This document shows, one piece after another, positions 8,750 to 17,938 of a stretch of 64,000 nucleotides of DNA. Position 1 is the stretch's first letter. Each line of letters begins with the position of its first letter. A model generated the notes under the pieces. It was given only the letters and a program-made list of their open reading frames with translations, did no database searches and was not told the DNA's origin. The stretch comes from Knoellia aerolata DSM 18566 (GTDB lineage Bacteria; Actinomycetota; Actinomycetes; Actinomycetales; Dermatophilaceae): NCBI RefSeq assembly GCF_000768695.1, contig NZ_AVPL01000001.1, positions 1 through 64,000 of the forward strand, read 5' to 3'. Made by a program: the position numbers and the translations under genes.

Positions 8750-10108
8750 ATGACGTCCAGCCCCGCCAGCCCCGTCGCGCCCGCCCCCGACGCCACCAAC
8801 GCACCCGACGCCCCCGCCTCCGCCGCCCTCCTCGAGCGCGCCACCCGCGTCATCCCCGGTGGGGTGAACTCGCCGGTGCGCGCCTTCCGGGCCGTCGGCG
8901 GCACGCCTCGGTTCATCGCCAGCGCCACGGGCCCGTGGCTCACCGACGTGGACGGCCGCCGCTACGTCGACCTCCTCTGCTCGTGGGGGCCGATGATCCT
9001 CGGGCACGCGCACCCCGACGTGCTGGCCGCCGTGACCGAGGCGGCGGGGCGCGGCTTCTCGTTCGGCACTCCCAGCGAGAACGAGGTGCTCCTCGCCGAG
9101 GAGATCGTCCGTCGCGTCGAACCCCTCGAGCAGGTGCGCCTCGTCTCCAGCGGCACCGAGGCGACGATGAGCGCCGTCCGGCTGGCTCGCGGTTTCACGG
9201 GCCGCTCCGTCATCGTCAAGTTCGCCGGCTGCTACCACGGCCACGTCGACGCCCTCCTCGCCGCCGCCGGCTCCGGCGTCGCGACCCTGGCACTGCCCGA
9301 CTCCGCCGGCGTCCCGCGCGAGATGACGATGGACACCGTCGTCGTCCCCTACAACGACGTCGAGGCGCTCGAGGCCGTCTTCACCGCGCGGGGCAGCGAG
9401 ATCGCCGCCGTCATCACCGAGGCCGCGGCCGGCAACATGGGCGTCGTCCCTCCGGCGCCGGGCTTCACCGAGGCGCTGCGCCGGATCACCCGTGAGCACG
9501 GCGCGCTGCTCATCTCCGACGAGGTCATGACCGGCTTCCGCTGCAGCCCGGCCGGGTGGTTCGGTCTCGAGGGACCGTATGCCGCGGGCGCACCCGACCT
9601 CTTCACCTTCGGCAAGGTCATGGGTGGCGGCTTCCCCGCCGCGGCCTTCGGGGGCAGCGCCGAGATCATGAGCCGCCTCGCACCGCTGGGCCCGGTCTAC
9701 CAGGCGGGCACGCTGAGCGGGAACCCCGTCGCCACGGCGGCGGGCCTCGCCACGCTCAAGGGCTGCACCGACGACCTCTACCCGCGACTCGAGGCGACCG
9801 CCCGCACCATCGCCGACGCGGCGAGCGCGGCGCTGGCGGACGAGGGCGTCCCGCACACCGTGCAGTGGGCCGGCTCGATGTTCTCGATGTTCTTCCGCGG
9901 CGCCCCCGTGACGAACTACGACGAGGCACGCGACCAGGACACCGCGGCATACGGGCGCTTCTTCCACTCGATGCTCGAGCAGGGTGTCCACCTACCCCCG
10001 AGCGCGTTCGAGTCCTGGTTCGTCAGCGGCGCGCACGACGACGAGGCGGTCGGTCAGGTCGTCGCGGCGCTGCCCGCCGCGGCCCGCGCCGCCGCCCACG
10101 CCGGGTGA
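8750..10108 (+). CDS. hemL: Glutamate-1-semialdehyde 2,1-aminomutase
   Basis: PLP enzyme that turns glutamate-1-semialdehyde into 5-aminolevulinate, the substrate of HemB. It has 452 residues, including an N-terminal Ala/Pro tail of about 25. [14 protein letters not shown] opens the fold; [16 protein letters not shown] and CYHGHVD bind [22 protein letters not shown] carries the Schiff-base Lys289. GACAAT at 8738-8743 ends 6 nt before the ATG and no Shine-Dalgarno is visible, so the mRNA is probably leaderless. Although near the rex-hem operon, it has its own apparent promoter. Confidence 0.97.
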   Translation: MTSSPASPVAPAPDATNAPDAPASAALLERATRVIPGGVNSPVRAFRAVGGTPRFIASATGPWLTDVDGRRYVDLLCSWGPMILGHAHPDVLAAVTEAAGRGFSFGTPSENEVLLAEEIVRRVEPLEQVRLVSSGTEATMSAVRLARGFTGRSVIVKFAGCYHGHVDALLAAAGSGVATLALPDSAGVPREMTMDTVVVPYNDVEALEAVFTARGSEIAAVITEAAAGNMGVVPPAPGFTEALRRITREHGALLISDEVMTGFRCSPAGWFGLEGPYAAGAPDLFTFGKVMGGGFPAAAFGGSAEIMSRLAPLGPVYQAGTLSGNPVATAAGLATLKGCTDDLYPRLEATARTIADAASAALADEGVPHTVQWAGSMFSMFFRGAPVTNYDEARDQDTAAYGRFFHSMLEQGVHLPPSAFESWFVSGAHDDEAVGQVVAALPAAARAAAHAG

Positions 10109-10143
10109 CCGGGCGCTCAGGTTCGTTTGAGACAATCGGTGCC

Positions 10144-10800
10144 ATGACGCCCTCCTCGACCGCCGACCGCACGGTCGTGCACCTCGTGCGGCACGGGGAG
10201 GTCCACAACCCCGAGCGTGTCCTCTACGGACGGCTGCCGGAGTTCCACCTCTCCCCGCTGGGCCGGGAGATGGCCGAGCTGGTCGCGGCGCACCTCGCCG
10301 ACCACGACGTCACCCACGTGATCTCGAGCCCGCTCGAGCGCGCTCGCGAGACGGCGGCGCCCATCGCGGCCGCCCACGACCTCGAGGTCGAGCTCGACGC
10401 GCGGGCGCTCGAGGCCGAGAACGCCTTCGAGGGGCGTGCGGTCGCCGGGGGCAAGGGCATCTTCCGCGACCCGAAGATGTGGAGGCTCATGGTCAACCCG
10501 ATGCGTCCGTCGTGGGGCGAGCCCTACGTCGACCTCGCCGCCCGCATGCAGGCCGCCGTGGACGACGCCCGGGAGCTCGGCCGGGGCCACGAGGTCGTCA
10601 TCGTGTCGCACCAGGCCCCGATCTGGATGCTGCGCCTGGCCATCGAAGGGCGCCGTTTCGTCCACGACCCGCGGCGCCGCGAGTGCTCCCTCGCCTCGCT
10701 CACCTCGCTGACCTACGTGGGCGACGAGCTCGAGTCGCTCGCCTACAGCGAGCCCGCTGCCGCCCTCCTCCCGCAGGCCCAGGCGGGTGCCGGCGCATGA
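10144..10800 (+). CDS. Histidine phosphatase (phosphoglycerate mutase-like) family protein
   Basis: A 218-residue branch-1 histidine phosphatase. VVHLVRHGEVHNPERVLYGRLPEFHLSPLGREMA carries the catalytic His; SSPLERARETA and VVIVSHQAPIWMLRLA complete the site. The substrate is unknown. The open frame runs further upstream through hemL, but ATG 10144 is supported by homology and by GACAAT (10131-10136) ending 7 nt before it. The stop overlaps resA (ATGA), placing it first in the cytochrome c assembly operon. Confidence 0.9.
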   Translation: MTPSSTADRTVVHLVRHGEVHNPERVLYGRLPEFHLSPLGREMAELVAAHLADHDVTHVISSPLERARETAAPIAAAHDLEVELDARALEAENAFEGRAVAGGKGIFRDPKMWRLMVNPMRPSWGEPYVDLAARMQAAVDDARELGRGHEVVIVSHQAPIWMLRLAIEGRRFVHDPRRRECSLASLTSLTYVGDELESLAYSEPAAALLPQAQAGAGA

Positions 10801-11414
10801 CCCGCACCCCTTCTCGGTATGCCGTGTCCCGCGCAGCCGTGGCCCTCACCTCCGTGGTCGCGCTGCTCGCGCTGGGTGCGTGCTCGTCGGACCCCAACTC
10901 CATCGCCGAGCAGGCCAAGCAGGGCGACCAGAAGGGCTACATCGCCGGCAACGGCGCCCTCGAGCAGATCGCGGTCGGTGACCGGCTGAAGCCGATCACC
11001 CTCGAGGGCACCACCCTCGACGGACGACAGTGGTCGAGCACCTCCGAGCGCGGCAAGCAGGTCGTCGTCGTCAACATGTGGGCCTCGTGGTGCGGGCCGT
11101 GCATCAAGGAGATCCCGGACCTGCAGAAGGTCTGGACCGACGTCCAGGCCGCCGGCAAGCCGGTGCAGTTCATGGGGATCAACTTCCGGGAGGGTCCCGA
11201 ACGCGGAGCGGCCCTCGCGCAGGAGACGAAGATGACCTACCCCAGCCTCACCGACGAGAGCGGCACCCTCATCCTCGCCTTCGGCCGCCAGGCGCCGGTG
11301 AACACGCCGTCGACCCTCATCCTCGACCGCGAGGGCCGGGTCGCCGCCCGCGCCAACGGAGTCGTGTCCGCCACGACGCTGCAGGGCCTCATCGACGACG
11401 TGCTGAAGTCCTGA
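10797..11414 (+). CDS. resA: TlpA/ResA-like lipoprotein thiol-disulfide reductase
   Basis: Reduces apocytochrome c haem-binding cysteines outside the membrane. It has 205 residues. The signal peptide ends in lipobox LALGAC, with Cys29 the lipidation site. The thioredoxin fold has VVNMWASWCGPC, CxxC at 99/102. NTPSTLILDREGRV is the cis-Pro region. It overlaps the phosphatase by 4 bp and lies 4 bp before ccdA, its likely electron donor. Confidence 0.93.
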   Translation: MTRTPSRYAVSRAAVALTSVVALLALGACSSDPNSIAEQAKQGDQKGYIAGNGALEQIAVGDRLKPITLEGTTLDGRQWSSTSERGKQVVVVNMWASWCGPCIKEIPDLQKVWTDVQAAGKPVQFMGINFREGPERGAALAQETKMTYPSLTDESGTLILAFGRQAPVNTPSTLILDREGRVAARANGVVSATTLQGLIDDVLKS

Positions 11415-11418
11415 CCCC

Positions 11419-12168
11419 TTGACCGACACGATCGCCTCCGGCGCCCTGCCCCTCGCCGTCCTCGTGGCTGCGCTCGCGGGCCTGGTGTCATTCGCCTCCC
11501 CGTGCGTGCTGCCGCTGGTCCCCGGGTTCCTCGGCTACGTCACCGGCCTCAGCGACACCGCGCTGGAGCGGCGCTCGCGCGGACGCATGGTGCTCGGGGC
11601 GACGCTCTTCGTCGTCGGGTTCGCCGCCGTGTTCGTCGTCGGCTCGATCTTCATCGCCTCCCTCGGCCGCGCCCTCGTCGAGCACCGCGTCCTCCTCATG
11701 CGGGTCGGGGGAGTGCTCGTCATCCTCATGGGCCTGGTCTTCCTCGGCGTCGGGGCGAACGCCGGATCCCAGCGGCAGCTGGCCCCGTCCTGGCGGCCGC
11801 GCGCCGGGCTCCTCGGCGCACCTCTGCTCGGCGCCGTCTTCGGGCTCGGCTGGGCCCCGTGCACCGGCCCGACCCTGGCCGCGGTCCTCACGCTCTCCGC
11901 CTCGACCACGAACCCGAGCACCGGCCGCGCCGTCACCCTCGCGACGGCATACGCCCTCGGTCTCGGGGTCCCGTTCATCCTCGCGGCGGCCGGGATCGAG
12001 CGCTTCGGGCGCGTCTCCGGGTGGGTGCGTCGCCACCACCGCGCCATCCAGCTCGTCGGTGGAGGGCTGCTCATCGTCGTCGGGCTGCTCCTGCTCACCG
12101 GCGTCTGGGAGGAGCTGACCCGCTGGCTCCAGGCCGAGCTGGTCTCCGGGTTCGAGGTGCCGATCTGA
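11419..12168 (+). CDS. ccdA: Cytochrome c biogenesis protein CcdA (DsbD transmembrane family)
   Basis: A membrane thiol transporter of 249 residues that carries electrons from cytoplasmic thioredoxin to ResA. It has about six hydrophobic segments. The paired redox cysteines are Cys29 (VSFASPCVLPLVPGFLGYV) and Cys148 (GLGWAPCTGPTLAAVL). The start appears to be TTG at 11419, since the protein homology begins at once. It overlaps resB by 1 bp (TGATG). Confidence 0.94.
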   Translation: MTDTIASGALPLAVLVAALAGLVSFASPCVLPLVPGFLGYVTGLSDTALERRSRGRMVLGATLFVVGFAAVFVVGSIFIASLGRALVEHRVLLMRVGGVLVILMGLVFLGVGANAGSQRQLAPSWRPRAGLLGAPLLGAVFGLGWAPCTGPTLAAVLTLSASTTNPSTGRAVTLATAYALGLGVPFILAAAGIERFGRVSGWVRRHHRAIQLVGGGLLIVVGLLLLTGVWEELTRWLQAELVSGFEVPI

Positions 12169-13760
12169 TGAGCCTGTCGACCCAGCCCGCCGACCCGCGC
12201 ACCGAGCGTGACGACGTCACCCAGCCGCAGCTCGGGCCCCTCGGCCTGCTCCGCTTCGCCTGGCGCCAGCTCACCTCGATGCGCACCGCGCTGTTCCTGC
12301 TCCTGCTCGTCGCCGTCGCGGCCCTGCCGGGGTCGATCTTCCCGCAGCGCTCGATCGACGCCGTCCGCACGGCCGACTGGATCGCCCGCCACGAGACCGC
12401 CGGCCCGATCCTCGACACCCTCGGGTTCTTCGAGGTCTACGCCTCGCCGTGGTTCGCGGCCATCTACCTGCTGCTCTTCGTCTCGCTCGTCGGCTGCGTC
12501 CTGCCCCGGTCGAGGATCCACTGGAGGGCCATGCGCTCGCTGCCGCCGCGGGCACCGAAGCGGTTGGAGCGGCTGTCCGCCCACGAGTCGGTGACCCTCG
12601 ACGGCGCCCCCGACGAGGTGCTGCGCGAGGTCCGGTCCGCCCTGCGGTCGGGGCGCTTCCGGACCCACTCGCACGACGCCACCACGGTGTCGGCGGAGAA
12701 GGGCTACCTCAAGGAGACGGGCAACCTCCTCTTTCATCTCGCCCTCATCGGCGTCATCGTCGGCATGGCGTGGGGCCACCTCCTCGGGTGGAAGGGCGAC
12801 GTCATCCTCCCCGTGGGACAGACCTTCGCCAACACCGTCGCCCGCTACGACACGATCAGCCCCGGCCCGCTCGTCGACCCCGCCGACTTCACCCCGTTCA
12901 CGATGAAGCTCACCCGCTTCGACGCGGAGTTCGAGGACGACGTCCAGGGGAAGGGGCAGTTCGGGTCGCCGCGCGACTTCACGGCATACGTCGACTTCAC
13001 GAAGACGCCGGGCGCGGAGCCGGAGAAGAAGGTCATCCGGGTCAACGGCCCGCTCGAGACCGGCGGTGGGACGGCGTTCCTCCTCGGCAACGGCTACGCG
13101 CCGAAGATCACCGTGCGCAACGCGGCGGGCACGGTCCTCTACTCCGAGGCGACGCCGTTCCTCGCGCAGGACAACAACTACACCTCGGTCGGCGCCGTCA
13201 AGGTCGCGGGCGCCGGCCCCGCGGGCAAGCAGCTCGGGTTCGCGGGGCTGTTCCTGCCGACCGCGGTGCTCGACGAGCAGGGACCGCGCTCGGTCTTCCC
13301 CGACGCACTCGAGCCGGCGCTGGCGCTCAGCGCCTTCGAGGGCACGCTCTTCCCGCAGGGGCGCCCGCAGTCGGTCTACTCGCTCGACACCGACGACATG
13401 ACCCAGCTCAAGAACGCCGACGGCTCCGACCTGCTGCGGATCTGGCTCACCCAGGGCCAGACCTTCACGCTTCCCGGCGGCCAGGGCTCGATCACCTTCG
13501 ACGGTCTCGAGCGGTTCGCCGGCATCTCGATCCGCAGCGACCCGGGCAAGGAGCTGACGCTCGTGTCCGCGCTCGCTGCCCTGCTGGGGCTCATCCTGTC
13601 GCTGACGATCCGGCGGCGACGGGTCTTCGTGCGGGTTGCACCCGCCGCCGAGCAGGGACGTACCGTAGTGAGCATCGGCGGACTGGCCAAGGACGACGAC
13701 GAGGGCATGGGCGAGCAGCTCGAGGACGTCCTCACCCGACTGAAGGAACGGCGCACGTGA
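12168..13760 (+). CDS. resB: Cytochrome c biogenesis protein ResB
   Basis: Half of the System II cytochrome c synthase, which handles haem and apocytochrome at the outer face of the membrane. It has 530 residues. The N-terminal block RFAWRQLTSMRTALFLLLLVAVAALPGSIFPQ is the ResB signature. There are further transmembrane helices near 80, 190 and 470, with a large extracytoplasmic domain between the last two. The open frame starts upstream within ccdA; ATG 12168 is chosen from homology and the TGATG junction. It overlaps ccsB by 4 bp. Confidence 0.95.
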   Translation: MSLSTQPADPRTERDDVTQPQLGPLGLLRFAWRQLTSMRTALFLLLLVAVAALPGSIFPQRSIDAVRTADWIARHETAGPILDTLGFFEVYASPWFAAIYLLLFVSLVGCVLPRSRIHWRAMRSLPPRAPKRLERLSAHESVTLDGAPDEVLREVRSALRSGRFRTHSHDATTVSAEKGYLKETGNLLFHLALIGVIVGMAWGHLLGWKGDVILPVGQTFANTVARYDTISPGPLVDPADFTPFTMKLTRFDAEFEDDVQGKGQFGSPRDFTAYVDFTKTPGAEPEKKVIRVNGPLETGGGTAFLLGNGYAPKITVRNAAGTVLYSEATPFLAQDNNYTSVGAVKVAGAGPAGKQLGFAGLFLPTAVLDEQGPRSVFPDALEPALALSAFEGTLFPQGRPQSVYSLDTDDMTQLKNADGSDLLRIWLTQGQTFTLPGGQGSITFDGLERFAGISIRSDPGKELTLVSALAALLGLILSLTIRRRRVFVRVAPAAEQGRTVVSIGGLAKDDDEGMGEQLEDVLTRLKERRT

Positions 13761-14746
13761 CGAACGAGACCCTGGCGAGCTACGCGAACCTCAGCCTCTA
13801 CTCCGCCATGGCGGTGCTCACCCTGTCCATGCTCGGGTATGCCGGCTACCTCGCCGGGCTGCTCCCGGCCCGTGACGCTCGCGCCGAGTCCGCGGACGCC
13901 CCCGACCGTGAGCTCGTCTCAGCCGGTGGTGGATCGGCGGGCGACGGGGGGCCGTCGCGCGCCGACGCGGTGACCGCTCGTGGCGGCTCCGACGCGCAGG
14001 TGCCGCTGCGGGCCCGCAAGGCCGCCGGCGTCGCCCACACCCTGGCCCTGCTCGGCACGGTGCTCCTCTTCGCCTCGGCCGCCCTTCGCGGTGCGTCGGT
14101 GCAGCGCTGGCCGCTGGGCAACATGTTCGAGTTCGGTGTCGCGGCAGCGCTCTTCACGATGGTCGTCTTCGTGGCCTACGGGCTGCGCCGCGACCTGCGC
14201 TGGCTCGGGCTGTTCGTCGTCGCCCCGGTCCTCATCCTGCTCGGCCTGGCCAACACCGTCTGGTACACCGAGGCCGCAGAGCTCATGCCGTCGCTCAAGA
14301 GCGTGTGGCTCGTCATCCACGTCACCGTCGCGACCATCTCCGTGGGGCTGTTCGCGGTCGGGTTCGTCATCGCCCTGCTCTACCTCGCGCAGGACCGGTT
14401 CGGGACCGAGCGCGGCGTGCTGCGGGCCCTGCCGGACGGGAAGACGCTCGAGCGGCTGACCTACGGGCTGCACATCATCGCCTTCCCCCTGTGGACGTTC
14501 ACCCTCATCGCGGGGGCGATCTGGGCCCGTCAGGCGTGGGGGTCCTACTGGAACTGGGACCCCAAGGAGGTCTGGACCTTCATCATCTGGGTCGTCTACG
14601 CGGCCTACCTCCACGCCCGGGTGACCCGCGGCTGGCGGCGCCAGTCGGCGACCTGGGTCGCGGTGGCGGGGTTCGTCTGCATCATCGTCAACTACGCCGT
14701 CGTCAACATGTACTTCGTCGGCCAGCACTCCTACTCGGGCCTCTGA
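13757..14746 (+). CDS. ccsB: Cytochrome c biogenesis protein CcsB (CcsA/ResC family)
   Basis: Haem-handling partner of ResB in System II. It has 329 residues with about eight transmembrane helices. The tryptophan-rich haem site WGSYWNWDPKEVW begins at residue 261, and periplasm-facing histidines are present (HVTVATISVG, GLHIIAF, GQHS). The N-terminal loop at about 35-75 is long and Gly/Asp-rich. The start is GTG 13757, overlapping resB by 4 bp. It completes the resA-ccdA-resB-ccsB operon. Confidence 0.95.
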   Translation: MTNETLASYANLSLYSAMAVLTLSMLGYAGYLAGLLPARDARAESADAPDRELVSAGGGSAGDGGPSRADAVTARGGSDAQVPLRARKAAGVAHTLALLGTVLLFASAALRGASVQRWPLGNMFEFGVAAALFTMVVFVAYGLRRDLRWLGLFVVAPVLILLGLANTVWYTEAAELMPSLKSVWLVIHVTVATISVGLFAVGFVIALLYLAQDRFGTERGVLRALPDGKTLERLTYGLHIIAFPLWTFTLIAGAIWARQAWGSYWNWDPKEVWTFIIWVVYAAYLHARVTRGWRRQSATWVAVAGFVCIIVNYAVVNMYFVGQHSYSGL

Positions 14747-14747
14747 G

Positions 14748-15065
14748 GTGAGCATGCTCCGCTACCTCATCCTGAGGACCCTCATCTTCACCGGCTGCCT
14801 CGCGGCGACCTGGCTGCTCGGCCTGCGTGACCGCGAGGAGCAGCTGCTCGCCGTCGTCATCGCGGCGGTCGCCTCGCTCGTCATCTCGGCGTTCGTGCTC
14901 AAGCCGTTCCGCCAGCAGGCTTCGGCCGACATCGCGTCACGGGTCGACCGCCGCGTCGAGCGCAAGCGGGAGCAGGGTGGCGACGAGGTGGCCGAGGACG
15001 CCGAGGTGGCCCGGCCCGACGCCCGCCGTGCCGCTCCGGACGACGGCAGCTCCGACTTCCGCTGA
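14748..15065 (+). CDS. Small membrane protein, DUF4229-like
   Basis: A 105-residue protein starting at GTG 14748 (or ATG 14754), 1 bp after ccsB. Two hydrophobic helices (LRYLILRTLIFTGCLAATWLLGL and LLAVVIAAVASLVISAFVLKPF) are followed by a charged tail rich in Arg, Glu and Asp. Small proteins of this kind often follow ccsB in actinobacteria. Its function is unknown; position suggests a role in cytochrome assembly or in the neighbouring menaquinone step. Confidence 0.75.
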   Translation: MSMLRYLILRTLIFTGCLAATWLLGLRDREEQLLAVVIAAVASLVISAFVLKPFRQQASADIASRVDRRVERKREQGGDEVAEDAEVARPDARRAAPDDGSSDFR

Positions 15066-15086
15066 CCCGCGGGCGGGCCTCAGCGG
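15059..15086. terminator. Bidirectional terminator-like hairpin
   Basis: CCGCTGA (15059-15065) pairs perfectly with TCAGCGG (15080-15086), with further G/C pairing inside. It lies exactly between the convergent DUF4229-like gene and menA, overlapping the first stop codon. No T-run follows, which is common in high-GC actinobacteria. Confidence 0.5.
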
Positions 15087-15093
15087 GAGCAGC

Positions 15094-15978
15094 TCAGGCG
15101 AGGGAACGGGAGGCGACGATCCCGGCGAGGACGGCGACAGCATACGCGAGCTCGTACCTGCCGGTCGAGCCGAGCACGGGCACGAGCCCACGCCCCTGGG
15201 TGCCGCCCGTGACGACCCTGACGGCGCCGGCGACGACGACGAGGGAGAGCAGGCCGGCCAGGGCCCACACGTCCCACAGCGCCATGACGCCGACGGCGAG
15301 GACGCTGACGGCGATGAGGCCGAGCCAGAGCCGGCGCGTCCCGGCGTCGCCGAGCCGCACCGCGAGGGTGCGCTTGCCCGACTCGGCGTCGGTGGGGATG
15401 TCGCGCAGGTTGTTGACGACGAGGATGGCCGAGGCGATGGCCCCGACCCCGACGGCCGCCGCGAGCCCGAACCACGACAGCGCCGCGGTCTGCGCGTACA
15501 TGGTGCCGAGCGTGGCGACGAGGCCGAAGAAGACGAAGACGAAGAGCTCGCCGAGCCCCCGGTAGCCGTACGGCTTGTCACCGCCGGTGTAGGTCCACGC
15601 CGCCCAGATCGACCCGAGGCCGATGGGCAGGAGCCACCACGCCTCCGAGAGGGCGACGAGGGCGAGGCCGGTGACCGCGGCGAAGCCGAACGACAGGAAC
15701 GCCGCCGCCTTGACGTTGCGCGCGACCGCGAGCCTCTGCCCGACGAGCCGCACCGGGCCGACGCGCTCGTCGTCGGTGCCGCGGATGCCGTCGGAGTAGT
15801 CGTTGGCGTAGTTCACGCCGACCTGGAGCGAGAGCGCGACGACGGCCGCGAGGATCGCGATCCCGTAGCTCGGCTCGGAGTGCTGGGCCGCCGCGGCGGT
15901 GCCGATGACGACCGGGGCGACGGCGGCGAAGAGGGTGCGAGGGCGCGCACCGGCGACCCACTGCTGGTACGTGGCCAT
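15094..15978 (-). CDS. menA: 1,4-dihydroxy-2-naphthoate polyprenyltransferase
   Basis: Membrane UbiA-family enzyme that attaches the polyprenyl tail to 1,4-dihydroxy-2-naphthoate, giving demethylmenaquinone. It has 294 residues and about eight helices. The first Asp-rich site is NYANDYSDGIRGTD and the second is NNLRDIPTDAESGKRTLAVRLG, which bind Mg-diphosphate. The prenyl donor is probably made by the synthase at 53.3 kb. It lies 12 bp after the small PLDc_N gene, so it is probably in one unit with menE. Confidence 0.96.
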   Translation of the reverse strand: MATYQQWVAGARPRTLFAAVAPVVIGTAAAAQHSEPSYGIAILAAVVALSLQVGVNYANDYSDGIRGTDDERVGPVRLVGQRLAVARNVKAAAFLSFGFAAVTGLALVALSEAWWLLPIGLGSIWAAWTYTGGDKPYGYRGLGELFVFVFFGLVATLGTMYAQTAALSWFGLAAAVGVGAIASAILVVNNLRDIPTDAESGKRTLAVRLGDAGTRRLWLGLIAVSVLAVGVMALWDVWALAGLLSLVVVAGAVRVVTGGTQGRGLVPVLGSTGRYELAYAVAVLAGIVASRSLA

Positions 15979-15990
15979 GAGGGGAGGTGC

Positions 15991-16239
15991 CTAGAGTCCT
16001 TTGAGGAAGTCGGGGTCGTCGTCGGGCCCCCGGGGGAGCGGGCGGCGTGGTTGCGGTGTCGCCTTGGGGCGACCGGCGAAGAGCCACGCGAGCGAGCCCG
16101 CGAACGGGAAGAGCAGGATGACGAACACCCACACGAGCTTGGGCAGGCCACGGACCGCGCCGTCGTTGCTCTGGATGCAGTCGACGACGCAGTAGATCGA
16201 CAGTGCGAGCGAGATGACCACGGGCAGGAAACGGAGCAC
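15991..16239 (-). CDS. Small membrane protein with PLDc_N domain
   Basis: An 82-residue protein with two hydrophobic helices (FLPVVISLALSIYCVVDCI and LPKLVWVFVILLFPFAGSLAWLFAGRP), the short PLDc_N domain. It is followed by a Pro/Arg tail ending DDDPDFLKGL. No phospholipase catalytic HKD motif is present, so it is not an enzyme. GAGAAT (complement of 16246-16251) ends 6 nt before the GTG, overlapping the end of menE. The function is unknown. Confidence 0.82.
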   Translation of the reverse strand: MLRFLPVVISLALSIYCVVDCIQSNDGAVRGLPKLVWVFVILLFPFAGSLAWLFAGRPKATPQPRRPLPRGPDDDPDFLKGL

Positions 16240-16243
16240 GCGC

Positions 16244-17410
16244 CTATTCTCCCACGTCGGCGAAGAGTGCTCGGATCGCGGCTCGGTCGGGCTTGCCGGG
16301 CCCTCGGCTGGGGATCGCGTCGACCTCCCGGACCGCTCGGGGCAGGGCGTGGTCGGGCAGTATGCCGCGCAGCCGCTCCCGCAGACCGCTCACCCCGGGT
16401 GCCCCGTGGCCGGGGTCGCTCACGACCACGACGGCGACGACCTCGCCCCACTCGGGGTGGGGCACCCCGACGGCCACGGCCTCGCGGACGCCGGGGAGCG
16501 CGGCCACGGCCTCCTCGACGAGCCGGGGCGCGACCTTGAGGCCGCCGGTGTTGACGAGGTCGTCGAGGCGACCGTCCACGTGGAGGACCCCGGCCGCGTC
16601 GACGTGCCCGACGTCGTCGGTCCGGAAGGTCCCGGGCTCCGGGAAGGCCGCCGCGGTGAGGGCGGGGTCGCCGAGGTAGCCGGCGGCGACGACGGCTCCG
16701 GTGAGGTGGACCCGGTGGTCGCCGTCGAGGTGGACCCCGACACCGTCGAGCGGCCGGCCGGAGTAGACGCAGCCACCGGCGGTCTCGGACATGCCGTACG
16801 TCGTCACCACGGCGACCCCGGCCCCGGCGGCTCGGACGAGCAGTGCGGGGTGCGTGGCGGCGCCCCCGACGAGGACCGCGGCGAACCGGGCGAGCCGCTC
16901 GGTGGCGCCCGGGTCCTCGAGCAGGCGGGCGAGCTGGGTCGGGACGAGGGAGACGTGGGTGGGACGGTCGGTGGCCGGCAGGGAGTCGACCGCGGTGGAC
17001 CAGGCCTGGGGCGTGAACCCGGCTGCGGGGTCCAGGACGTGCGGTGTGGTGCCGGCGACGAGCGAGCGCAGCAGCACCTGCAGCCCGGCGACGTGGTGGC
17101 CGGGCACGGTGAGGAGCCACTGGCCGTGCCCGCCGAGGCGTGCCGCGGTCGCCTCGATGCTGGCGTGCAGGGTGGTCGTCGTGAGCATCGCCCGCTTGGC
17201 GGCCCCGGTGGACCCCGAGGTCCCCACCACCACGGCCAGGTCGTCGGGGAGGTCGGGCAGGGTGCCCAGGACGGACGGCGACAGGTCCGGGGGAGGCGAG
17301 CCGGCGGCATACGGGGCCACGGGGTGGCCACCCTCGAGGGCCCGCGCGAGGCGCGGGAGGACGGCGAGGACGGCCGGGCCGGTAGGCACGGCGAGCGGCT
17401 CGATCCTCAT
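16244..17410 (-). CDS. menE: o-Succinylbenzoate--CoA ligase
   Basis: Acyl-adenylate-forming enzyme that activates o-succinylbenzoate to its CoA thioester for MenB. It has 388 residues, short for the family (usually 450 or more): the N-terminal subdomain is reduced. VVVGTSGSTGAAKRAML is the P-loop; TTYGMSETAGGCVY is the A5-like motif; FRTDDVGHVD and VDGRLDDLVNTGGLKVAP are the adenylate and hinge motifs; PSRGPGKPDRAAI holds the C-terminal lysine. The frame is open 77 codons further upstream, but ATG 17410 is supported by homology and by TAGAGT (complement of 17418-17423) 7 nt before it. Confidence 0.93.
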   Translation of the reverse strand: MRIEPLAVPTGPAVLAVLPRLARALEGGHPVAPYAAGSPPPDLSPSVLGTLPDLPDDLAVVVGTSGSTGAAKRAMLTTTTLHASIEATAARLGGHGQWLLTVPGHHVAGLQVLLRSLVAGTTPHVLDPAAGFTPQAWSTAVDSLPATDRPTHVSLVPTQLARLLEDPGATERLARFAAVLVGGAATHPALLVRAAGAGVAVVTTYGMSETAGGCVYSGRPLDGVGVHLDGDHRVHLTGAVVAAGYLGDPALTAAAFPEPGTFRTDDVGHVDAAGVLHVDGRLDDLVNTGGLKVAPRLVEEAVAALPGVREAVAVGVPHPEWGEVVAVVVVSDPGHGAPGVSGLRERLRGILPDHALPRAVREVDAIPSRGPGKPDRAAIRALFADVGE

Positions 17411-17456
17411 GGCGACCACTCTAGGCAGCGCCGCACATCGTGAGGATGATGGCCGC

Positions 17457-17912
17457 ATGGACCCCGAGTTCGCGGCATACCTCGAGCGGGTGCGGAGCCA
17501 CCGGGCCGAGCTGGGCGAGTCGATGGCCGCGCTCGACGCGGCCCTGGCCCTGCCCGTCGGTCTCGGCTCCCTGTGGCGGCGCCGGGTGCGCGCCGCGCTC
17601 ACCGAGCTCGCCCACGACCTGCGCGACCACCGCGCGGTCACCGAGGAGCCCGGAGGGCTCTACGCCGACGCCGTGTCCCGCGCCCCACGGCTCGCGTCGC
17701 TGGCCAAGCTGCAGATGAAGGAGCACCTCGACTTCATCGAGGTCGTCGAGCGGTTGCTGGGGGAGCGGGAGGCCGGCCTCCAGAGCCCGGATGCCGTTGC
17801 GGCACACCGCGAGGCGGCGACCGAGCTCGTGGGCCGCATCGTGCGTCACCGCCAGCGTGGAGCCGACCTCATCTACGAGGCGTACGAGGTGGACATCGGC
17901 GGGTCGGGCTAA
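17457..17912 (+). CDS. Conserved hypothetical protein, helical
   Basis: A 151-residue charged protein of predicted helices, with no signal peptide or membrane segment. DPEFAAYLERVRSHRAELGESMAALDAAL opens it, and LASLAKLQMKEHLDFIEVVERLLGERE lies mid-protein. I recognise no catalytic motif. The start ATG 17457 is preceded by GATGAT ending 6 nt before, consistent with a leaderless mRNA divergent from menE. The frame is open further upstream inside menE, which is shadow. Position among men genes hints at a linked role, but nothing in the sequence proves one. Confidence 0.7.
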   Translation: MDPEFAAYLERVRSHRAELGESMAALDAALALPVGLGSLWRRRVRAALTELAHDLRDHRAVTEEPGGLYADAVSRAPRLASLAKLQMKEHLDFIEVVERLLGEREAGLQSPDAVAAHREAATELVGRIVRHRQRGADLIYEAYEVDIGGSG

Positions 17913-17938
17913 GGGCCACGGCCGAGGGTTCCCGGGCC